Positions 1 through 5,941 of a DNA stretch of 5,941 nt are shown piece by piece. The translations under genes were made by a program, and so were the position numbers. How positions within the stretch are numbered: position 1 is the stretch's first letter; each line of letters begins with the position of its first letter. This DNA is from an uncultured Anaerolineaceae bacterium. GTDB lineage: Bacteria > Chloroflexota > Anaerolineae > Anaerolineales > Anaerolineaceae. Below the pieces are notes generated by a model that ran no database searches, had not been told where the DNA came from, and saw only the letters and a program-made list of their open reading frames with translations. Location of the stretch: NCBI GenBank assembly GCA_937920255.1, contig CALDSL010000479.1:1-5941 (forward strand), given 5' to 3'.

Positions 1-29
1 CTGCGGAGAAATGAGGGGAGAAAGCTCAT
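1..29 (-). CDS. Possible start of a third operon gene (nine codons visible)
   Basis: An ATG at 29-27 opens a frame reading MSFLPSFLR that runs off the window with no stop. It starts 9 bases after the TAA of the preceding gene. An AAGG that overlaps that stop codon lies 7 bases before the ATG, which suits a ribosome binding site in a coupled operon. Nine codons are far too few to name a family. Position suggests it could encode the missing signalling output (histidine kinase, response regulator or similar) or another sensor, but this is only inference. It could also be a chance open frame. Confidence 0.42.
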
Positions 30-36
30 CGTTGCA

Positions 37-40
37 CCTT
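37..40 (-). promoter_or_regulatory. Candidate ribosome binding site for the possible third gene
   Basis: Minus-strand AAGG (within AAGGTG, 40-35) overlaps the TAA stop of the 563-residue sensor and sits 7 bases before the ATG at 29-27. The match is short, so it supports the third start without proving it. Confidence 0.4.
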
Positions 41-1730
41 ACCTGGCCTCGTTGCCATGATGGCCGTTTCCATTGTGGCCATTGTCCGAACCCTGGCCTT
101 CGATTTCGGGCGCGATCAGGTGAATGGAGACTTCCGAGACAGATGGAAGATCGCCCAAACCCATCACCGCCGACTGCAAGATCTCATCAATCGAGCGTGC
201 CTGGGAGAACTGCTCGCCCAGCTCGTTGAGTTTTTGCTCTTCGCGCGCGTGGCGCTGGGTCTCTTCCAGCAGGCGGGCGTTTTCCAACGCGATGGCGGTT
301 TGCTGGGTCACCGCTTCTGCGAACGCGGTTTCCTCGGGCGTGAGTTCCTGCACGTCGCTCTCCAGCGAGAGGTATCCAATCACCTGGTCGCGCAGCAGGA
401 TGGGGAATTCGTGTACCGCGTTGGCTTCGCCGGCGGTGGGGGCGTTCGGGTTTTCGTAGTGATATTTCAGCCCACCGTGCTCGCGCGCCGCGGCGGTCCA
501 GGTCGTCGAAACAAACTCGCTGGTGATGGCGCTGATCTCGCTCAACGCTTCCTGGGTTTGCTGGTACAGCCGCGCATTCTCCAGCGCCGTGGCCAGACTG
601 TCGGCGATACCCTGCAAAATGGCGATATCGTCGTTGTCAAACGCGTTGGGCTGGTTGGACTGGATGCTCATCGCGCCCAGTACTTCATTTTTGGATAGGA
701 TGGGTAGCGCCAGCTCCGAGCGCGTGTGGGGGAGGTACGGGTTGTTGAAGCGGATCGCTTCCGCGCCGATGTCGAGGGCGATGCGTGCCTGCCGGTTGAG
801 GGTCGCCCAACCGATCATCGATGAACTTCCGACGGCCAGGCTGTGGCGCGCCGCGATCATCTTCTGCCCAGCTTCGCCGGTGGCAGCGCGCAGCACCGCG
901 GATTTCTGGTCTTCGTCCAGCACGAACACGCCGATGTAGTACATCTTGAAGCGGTCCTGCATCAGGTCGATCACGGTTTGCAAAAGCTGCTGCGGATCGT
1001 GGATGGAAATAATGCTGCCGGAAATCTCGGCTGCCACGCGCGCCTGCAGCAGGCGGCGTTGATAGTACAGCGTGCGTTCCTGCAACTGCTTCTCAATCGA
1101 ATGCTGCGTCCGGTTCAACTCGGCGGCGGTGTTTTGCTCGCGTTCCAGACTGCGGCGGAAGTTCGATGCCAGGGCTACCTGCGAACCGATGATCGAGCAG
1201 GAGGTGATCACCAGGCTGGTGATCGTCACCACCCATTCCCCGGCGGTTTCCAGTTTTGGCGCGGTGAATTGCAAAACCGACAGCGGGTCGGGGGAGAGCA
1301 GGGCATACAGGGTCACCGCTGCCGCCCACATCACCAGCGTCGCGCCCAGGCCTTTCCAGCTCAAGAAGAAGCCGGAAAAATACAGCATGCCGAAGACAAC
1401 CGGAATGGTGATGACGCCGAACCCGGTCAGGTAGAACAGCATGAACGACAGCAGGAACAGACCCAGCAAGAGCAGCGACGCCCGGATTTCGTATCGGATG
1501 CTGCGGTACAGTATAAGCGCGACGACGCCAGCCAGAATGGCAAATGAGGCGATGGCCGCCGGGATATTGCTGGCGGCTCTTGGCACGTACACCAAAATGC
1601 CAATGAAGACGAGGGAGGAAATCACCAACAGGAACGTCTGCAAGATTTGATCGAGCAGGACGATGACCGCCCCGCGCCCGGCTGCCGTTTTGCTGGTTTT
1701 ATTGGGGAGGATGGGACCGATCATGCTCAT
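39..1730 (-). CDS. Six-helix membrane GAF-domain sensor protein without output domain
   Basis: Complete 563-residue protein, probably an integral membrane sensor. Six hydrophobic segments lie at about 22-49, 54-75, 83-103, 105-125, 127-148 and 164-188. The block around 83-148 resembles the six-helix sensor modules found before PAS/GAF kinases in Chloroflexota (recalled, not searched). A charged coiled coil (190-240) leads to a full GAF (240-390) containing TGEAG (284-288), LAVGS (298-302) and NPYLPHTRSELALP (330-343). A shortened GAF-like domain follows (395-490), keeping the last strands ('ILLRDQVIGYLSLES', 444-458) and the closing helix 'ALENARLLEETQ' but little of the centre. The C terminus is a half-GAF segment (497-540) and a Gly/Asn/His tail (549-560). 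No HAMP, histidine kinase, cyclase or chemotaxis output is present. The ATG at 1730 is preferred: it overlaps the upstream stop and has AGGAG 8 bases before it. The ATG two codons later (M3) is possible but less well placed. The stop is TAA at 41-39. Signal and partner are unknown. Confidence 0.92.
   Translation of the reverse strand: MSMIGPILPNKTSKTAAGRGAVIVLLDQILQTFLLVISSLVFIGILVYVPRAASNIPAAIASFAILAGVVALILYRSIRYEIRASLLLLGLFLLSFMLFYLTGFGVITIPVVFGMLYFSGFFLSWKGLGATLVMWAAAVTLYALLSPDPLSVLQFTAPKLETAGEWVVTITSLVITSCSIIGSQVALASNFRRSLEREQNTAAELNRTQHSIEKQLQERTLYYQRRLLQARVAAEISGSIISIHDPQQLLQTVIDLMQDRFKMYYIGVFVLDEDQKSAVLRAATGEAGQKMIAARHSLAVGSSSMIGWATLNRQARIALDIGAEAIRFNNPYLPHTRSELALPILSKNEVLGAMSIQSNQPNAFDNDDIAILQGIADSLATALENARLYQQTQEALSEISAITSEFVSTTWTAAAREHGGLKYHYENPNAPTAGEANAVHEFPILLRDQVIGYLSLESDVQELTPEETAFAEAVTQQTAIALENARLLEETQRHAREEQKLNELGEQFSQARSIDEILQSAVMGLGDLPSVSEVSIHLIAPEIEGQGSDNGHNGNGHHGNEAR
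51..83 (-). other. Gly/Asn/His-rich C-terminal tail of the 563-residue sensor
   Basis: Residues 549-560 consist almost only of Gly, Asn and His, ending three residues before the stop. The composition matches the tail of the upstream sensor (nucleotides 1766-1801), although the exact order differs. It is likely a flexible, disordered end. The histidines could bind metal, but nothing in the sequence proves that. Confidence 0.7.
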
Positions 1731-4700
1731 GAATCCAACTCCTGCTGCGGTTTCTGGTCACTGCCGTGGTGATGCCCGTTCCCGTTGCCGTTCCCGCCAT
1801 TGCGCCCGGTCGTGATGGACAGCGGAATGCTGTCCGCCATCCCGGCGAGGGTTTCGCCGCTACCACTTTCGGTTTCCTCAGACATCAGGCGGATGTTCGC
1901 CCGCCGCGCGCGCAGCACGCTTGCCAGCTCGCGGGTCGAGATTTCCATAATCGACTGGATATCGCTGGAGCGGCGAATCTTGCTGGTGATCTCAAACAAT
2001 TGTTTTTGCTGTTCCACCTGCAGGCGCACCTGGCTGACCAACTGCGCGTTGGCCAGGATGGCGCCCAGGGTACTGCCCAGGCTGCCCAGAATTTCCTGGT
2101 CGTTTTCGTCATAGACGGCAGGCTGGTAGCTGCCGATGCTCAACACGCCCACGGTGTGGTCGGTATACAGGATCGGCACCGCCAACTGCGAGCGTACGGC
2201 TGCGTCTGGTCCGGTTTCCTGCCCTTCGGTCTGGGCGTCTTTCACCAGCACCGGGTGCCTTCCCAGGGCGGCCAGACCCACTGTCCCTTCTCCCAAAACG
2301 ATATGCTCCTGGCTCACGTCGACATTCTCGTAGCCGGCAAAGGCGCGGATGGTCAGGCTGCTGCTCTGCCCGAACAGGTAGATCGCCACGCGATCGCTGC
2401 CAAAGGCGGTGCGCAGGCCTTCCACCGTGGTGCGCAGCGCATCATCGGCGTTGGTGCAGGCCGCCGCCGCGGTGGTGATCTGGTGCAGGAAGCGGTGCTT
2501 GGTGATGTTTTCCTGGGTTTCCACGAACAGGTCAGCGTTGAAGATCGCGATGGCCAACTGGTCAGCCAGGATGCGCAGGATATTGATATCTTCGCTCTGG
2601 AAAGCGTGCGGGGTGGTGCTCTGCACGTCCAACGCGCCCAGCGTGCGCTCGCCGATGCGCAGCGGGATAGCCAGCTCGGCGCGGGTGAGGGGCAGCATGG
2701 GGTTCGCGTAGTAGTTTTCCGACAGGGTCACATCATCCACCACCGCCGGCTCGCCGGTGCCCGTGACCTTGCCGACGATGGATTGCGAACCGACTGCCAG
2801 GCGGTGACCGGCGGCTTTCAACTGCCGCCCCGCCTCTCCGGTCGACTCGCGCAGCACGGCGTATTCACCCAGTGGGTCAAGCAGGAAAATCGATGCGTGA
2901 TAGAACCCAAAGCGTTCGCGCACCAGGTTAATCGATTTCTCCAGCAGTTCTTCCACGTTGAGCGTGCCGCTGGCATCGCGTGCGATTTCCGCCGCGGTGA
3001 GCAACTGCTGCGCCCGTTTTTGCGCCAGTTGTTCCGCGGTTTTCAGTTCGGTGATGTCGTGAGCAATCGAAAGCAGGCCGCTCACCATGCCGTTTTCGTC
3101 CCACATCGGCAGCGTGTCAACCGTGATCCAGGTTGTTGCGCCGCTTGGGGATCGCATCTCAAAGATCTGCCCCAGCTTTGCCTCTCCGGTTTGGATGATT
3201 TCCATCTCGTTGGCGTACAGCATTCTGGCCTGCGGATCATCCGGCAGTAGATCGATGTCTGTCATGCCTGTCAGTTTGGTGGTGTAATCGATACCGCGTT
3301 GCGCATAGAAGGACTTGCTGCACAGCAGATAGCGGGCCTTTTCGTCTTTGAAGCTCACGCTGTCTGGGATGTTGTCCAGCAAGGTGTTGAGCAGATAGTG
3401 TTCCTGATCGTAGGCGCGCAGTGCCTGGCGCATTTGGGTCAGCAATTGAGCGTTGCGGATGGAAATGGCCACCTGTGGCGCGATGGTGCTGAGCAAGCGC
3501 AGGTCGTTCTCATTGAACCGGCCTTCATTATCGACATCTTCCACCGCCATCACGCCGAAGGCCTCGCCGCCCACCATCAGGGGGACGCCAAGCCATGAGC
3601 GCGCCGGCTCGCCAACGATCTTTACACCCAGATTGGCCGCCTTTTGAATGGCATTGCTGGACAGTAATAGTGGCTTCTCGGTTTTCAGGATGATTGAGGT
3701 GAGCCCTTCGCCGAAGGGCATGGCATCGACATGGATGAGTTGACCATGCTCATAATTAAAGGGGAAGTCGATCTGGTTGGTTTCTTTATTATGTAGCGCG
3801 ATAAAGAACCCCAGTTCGCCGCCAGTAGCTTCTTTCACCTGTTCCAGCAGCACACGGTACAGGCTGTCGAGGTTCGTTTCGAGCGAAACAGACGAGCTGA
3901 CCGTGGCCAGGGTGCGAAGTTCCTTCAGGTTCGCTTCCATCGCATCCAGGGCGTTCAGGCGCTCTTCGGTATTGGCCACCACTTCCACCAGGCTGAGGTA
4001 TTGCTGCAAAATCGCGGAGGTCAGGCGGCTTTCTTCGCGCGCCGCGAGGACGATGACTTGCGCCAGGGCGCCATCCACGAAAACGGGGAATAGCGCCGCG
4101 GAGGTAAACCCGCGCTGGTGGAAGAAGGAGAGAATGGAGAAGTATTCCGACGGCTGCCCCAGGTTTTCAAACTGCAGATAGCTCCCGGGCAGGAATTTTT
4201 GTTCAAAACGCGATGCGGTCAGGACGATCACCGGCGGCTTGGTGTTATTCTTTTGTTGCGCATCCGCGATCGCGAACGCCCGCAACTGGTCGTCATGAAT
4301 AGCGAGGATCATGCCGGCGTAGCTGGTTTCGAGCAGCGTTTCGCGAACAATTTCCCAAATCGTATTGCGATCTTTCGCCTGAGCGATCCGGCGGCTGGCG
4401 CGATACAACAGGTTGGTTTCCTTCAAGTCAACCTGGGCATTTTCCACCTGGGCGATGTTGTTCAAACCGCTGGCCACCTGGTTGGCCACCATTTGCAGTG
4501 CCGTAGTGGTGTCGGGCCCAAACGTATCCTCGACCGAATGCTGAATATCCAGCAAACCCATCACCTGCCCGGCGATGCTGATCGGCACGACCACTTCGCT
4601 TTTTGCGCCGTCCAGCAGGGTTTCCGCGTGCTGCTCGAGATTGTCGCTCTCGACCACGGTGATCTGGTTGCTGGCGATGGCCGAGCCGAATAGTGAATGC

Positions 4701-5941
4701 GTGCGAATGCGGCTGCCCATATGCCTGTCAGTTTCATCGCCGGCCAGCGCGCCGCTATAGGCCTTGGTGTTGAAGAACGTGCCGCTGGCATCCAGCAGGT
4801 AGATGGCCGCGAAACCATAGCCAAACCGCCCCGTGATCAGATCCACCGTGCGCTGCAGGATCTCCTTGCGGTCGAGCGTGGCCGTGGCGTAGTTGGTCAC
4901 TTCCACCGCCGTGCGCAACTGGCGGTTGCGTTCCTCCACTTTGGACTCGAGCGAGCGGTACAACTGGCTGAGTTCGTCGGCCATGCGGTTGAACGAATAG
5001 GCCAGCAAGCCAATTTCATCCTTGCGGCGTACCTGGCTGCGCCGGCCCCAATCACCGCCGGCAAAGGCCTGCACGTTCTCAGCCAGCATCACGAGCGGCT
5101 TGACCATGCGTGACGACCCGAACCAGACAAAGACGCCAATCACCAGCAGCGAAATGGCCATGATGGTGATGTTAAGTTTGTTTTGCGCCTGCACCTGCTC
5201 GTAAATGTAATCGGCGGGCGCCTCTACCACGAAACCAAAGTTCATGCCCGGGTTCCACTGGGCATAGGCCAGAACCGGCGTCTCAGCCCAGCTATTGTAC
5301 TCGTCGCTGCCCGCCCCGCCCGGCTGGTCGATGATTTCATGCAAGGCGGAAATTTGCGACTGGTAGTTTTCGTACAGGGTCAGGTTGTTATCCGAGGTCA
5401 GGCCCACCACCTGGTTCCCGCGGTTGAATAAAAATGCACGCGCATTGGGGAAGAACTTTTCCGCCTGAATGAGCGATGTCTGGAAGATCGGCGCCGTGCC
5501 CGCGCCGATAACGGTATAGGTTCTGCCCGGAAATGAGGCCGGGGTATATGTGCGTGATGTGAACAACATCATGCGCATCGAGAACAGCGGGGTGGGGTTG
5601 AAGATGACGCTCGTCCCTGTTTTACCCAGCAATTCCGACGGCCCGCGCCCGAGGATGTACGACGCGCCTTCGCGTTTTTCGTTGGTAGAAACGATCACGG
5701 TGCCGTTGGTGTCGAGCACCGAAATCTCATTGAACATGCTTTCGTTGGCCTTGTCGAAGGCGACCAGCCGCATGATGAGGATGGCTTCGTCGCGGCTGGC
5801 GCGTTTCATCAGCTCATTGGGTTGGTCGACAATCAGGTTGTCGATATCGGCCAGCAGCGATTGGTTGGAGATCAACTGGTCCATCACCCGGTCCGCGCGT
5901 TCCTGCGTGCGGCTGATATCCACCATGTAGTTCTCGACCAC
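1727..5941 (-). CDS. Cache-HAMP-multi-GAF/PAS membrane sensor protein, 5'-partial
   Basis: Probable transmembrane signal receptor with no visible output domain. Residues are counted from the window edge. Residues 1-252 look like most of an extracytoplasmic double-Cache-type domain: a long N-terminal helix, a strand region with 'VLDTNGTVIVST' (75-86), and a membrane-proximal part with 'GFVVEAPAD' (236-244). A transmembrane helix spans about 258-275, then HAMP 276-328 (P282, DEIG 308-311, FNRM 317-320) and a coiled coil to about 350. Cytoplasmic domains follow: GAF1 355-497, divergent GAF2 507-655, GAF3 670-835, PAS 850-965, GAF4 978-1140, GAF5 1145-1300, a half-GAF segment 1311-1355 and a Gly/Asn/His tail 1380-1393. 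The edge codon is GTG, but no N-terminal membrane anchor precedes the sensor region, so the true start lies outside the window. The stop overlaps the next start by 4 bases (ATGA). No kinase, GGDEF, EAL or MCP module and no phytochrome-type Cys motif is visible. Ligands are unknown; the RxWY-type amino-acid-binding signature of dCache_1AA is not seen. Confidence 0.9.
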   Translation of the reverse strand: MVENYMVDISRTQERADRVMDQLISNQSLLADIDNLIVDQPNELMKRASRDEAILIMRLVAFDKANESMFNEISVLDTNGTVIVSTNEKREGASYILGRGPSELLGKTGTSVIFNPTPLFSMRMMLFTSRTYTPASFPGRTYTVIGAGTAPIFQTSLIQAEKFFPNARAFLFNRGNQVVGLTSDNNLTLYENYQSQISALHEIIDQPGGAGSDEYNSWAETPVLAYAQWNPGMNFGFVVEAPADYIYEQVQAQNKLNITIMAISLLVIGVFVWFGSSRMVKPLVMLAENVQAFAGGDWGRRSQVRRKDEIGLLAYSFNRMADELSQLYRSLESKVEERNRQLRTAVEVTNYATATLDRKEILQRTVDLITGRFGYGFAAIYLLDASGTFFNTKAYSGALAGDETDRHMGSRIRTHSLFGSAIASNQITVVESDNLEQHAETLLDGAKSEVVVPISIAGQVMGLLDIQHSVEDTFGPDTTTALQMVANQVASGLNNIAQVENAQVDLKETNLLYRASRRIAQAKDRNTIWEIVRETLLETSYAGMILAIHDDQLRAFAIADAQQKNNTKPPVIVLTASRFEQKFLPGSYLQFENLGQPSEYFSILSFFHQRGFTSAALFPVFVDGALAQVIVLAAREESRLTSAILQQYLSLVEVVANTEERLNALDAMEANLKELRTLATVSSSVSLETNLDSLYRVLLEQVKEATGGELGFFIALHNKETNQIDFPFNYEHGQLIHVDAMPFGEGLTSIILKTEKPLLLSSNAIQKAANLGVKIVGEPARSWLGVPLMVGGEAFGVMAVEDVDNEGRFNENDLRLLSTIAPQVAISIRNAQLLTQMRQALRAYDQEHYLLNTLLDNIPDSVSFKDEKARYLLCSKSFYAQRGIDYTTKLTGMTDIDLLPDDPQARMLYANEMEIIQTGEAKLGQIFEMRSPSGATTWITVDTLPMWDENGMVSGLLSIAHDITELKTAEQLAQKRAQQLLTAAEIARDASGTLNVEELLEKSINLVRERFGFYHASIFLLDPLGEYAVLRESTGEAGRQLKAAGHRLAVGSQSIVGKVTGTGEPAVVDDVTLSENYYANPMLPLTRAELAIPLRIGERTLGALDVQSTTPHAFQSEDINILRILADQLAIAIFNADLFVETQENITKHRFLHQITTAAAACTNADDALRTTVEGLRTAFGSDRVAIYLFGQSSSLTIRAFAGYENVDVSQEHIVLGEGTVGLAALGRHPVLVKDAQTEGQETGPDAAVRSQLAVPILYTDHTVGVLSIGSYQPAVYDENDQEILGSLGSTLGAILANAQLVSQVRLQVEQQKQLFEITSKIRRSSDIQSIMEISTRELASVLRARRANIRLMSEETESGSGETLAGMADSIPLSITTGRNGGNGNGNGHHHGSDQKPQQELDS
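1739..1743 (-). promoter_or_regulatory. Ribosome binding site for the 563-residue sensor
   Basis: On the minus strand AGGAG lies 8 bases upstream of the ATG at 1730, inside the last codons of the upstream gene. It supports that ATG over the ATG two codons further in. With the 4-base ATGA overlap it suggests that ribosomes finishing the upstream gene reinitiate here. Confidence 0.7.
1776..1799. repeat. Short hexamer repeat encoding a Gly-Asn tail
   Basis: Three tandem 6-base units on the plus strand (CCGTTC, CCGTTG, CCGTTC; 1776-1793) are followed by a degenerate fourth (CCGCCA). Read on the minus strand they encode alternating Gly and Asn, followed by three His, near the C terminus of the large sensor. 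The repeat could change length by replication slippage without shifting the frame, because each unit is two codons. Confidence 0.75.

Noticed and set aside
57..1547. Long plus-strand open frames (57-698 and 843-1547) opposite the smaller sensor
   Set aside because: They are in the same mirrored codon register as the minus-strand gene, have no convincing ribosome binding site or domain, and the opposite strand encodes clear membrane helices and GAF motifs.
1776..1799. CRISPR or regulatory iteron array
   Set aside because: The units are only 6 bases, in codon register, and are explained by the Gly-Asn protein tail.
1766..3250. A 494-codon open frame on the plus strand, antisense to the large sensor
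   Set aside because: It lies in exact codon register with the minus-strand gene, so each of its codons is the reverse complement of a sensor codon. It stays open only because TTA, CTA and TCA are rare in that gene. Its translation is rich in Gln, His and Arg and shows no recognisable domain.
3299..5431. Further plus-strand open frames (3299-3598, 4118-4693, 4697-5113, 5183-5431)
   Set aside because: All are in the same mirrored register opposite the large sensor and have low-complexity, non-protein-like composition. They are best explained as codon-bias shadows.
1727..5941. Phytochrome or histidine kinase identity for the large protein
   Set aside because: Only two Cys are present (residues 874 and 1162), neither in a bilin-binding GAF motif. 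No H-box or ATP-binding N/G boxes were found, and the chain ends in a low-complexity tail.
5939..5941. GTG at the window edge as the true start of the large sensor
   Set aside because: The frame is open to the edge and the protein would begin inside a sensor helix without the membrane anchor expected before a Cache-type domain. The real start is most likely upstream, outside the window.

Overview
The window is almost entirely coding on the minus strand. It holds two adjacent, overlapping genes for large membrane-anchored multi-GAF sensor proteins, and possibly the first nine codons of a third gene at the low-coordinate edge. No RNA gene, mobile element, CRISPR array, promoter or terminator is visible, and no stretch over 300 bases lacks a gene. 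The moderately GC-rich DNA and the style of the proteins suggest a member of the Chloroflexota, most likely Anaerolineae/Anaerolineales. That style is long chains of GAF domains joined by coiled coils, with recurring 'TGEAG...LAVGS' and 'LENARL..ETQ' motifs. The taxonomic call rests on remembered family style, not a database search.

Layout in the direction of transcription (high to low coordinates): (1) 5941-1727, a sensor of at least 1404 residues, cut off at its N terminus by the window edge. Its order is a Cache-like extracytoplasmic region, one transmembrane helix, HAMP, GAF1, a divergent GAF2, GAF3, PAS, GAF4, GAF5, an orphan 'half-GAF' segment and a Gly/Asn/His-rich tail. (2) 1730-39, a complete 563-residue protein with six predicted membrane helices, a coiled coil, one full GAF, one shortened GAF-like domain, the same kind of orphan half-GAF segment and another Gly/Asn/His-rich tail. 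(3) 29-1, a possible next gene starting MSFLPSFLR with a plausible ribosome binding site.

The genes share a 4-base ATGA overlap, and the possible third start lies 9 bases after the second stop, so this looks like one translationally coupled operon. Neither protein, as far as it is visible, carries an enzymatic or chemotaxis output: no histidine kinase, GGDEF, EAL, phosphatase or MCP signalling domain. The most interesting reading is a multi-subunit sensor in which two different receptors, one facing outside and one embedded in the membrane, share an output supplied by another protein, perhaps the next gene. That is inference. The sequence directly shows the domain order, the missing outputs, the matching C-terminal ends and the tight gene coupling.
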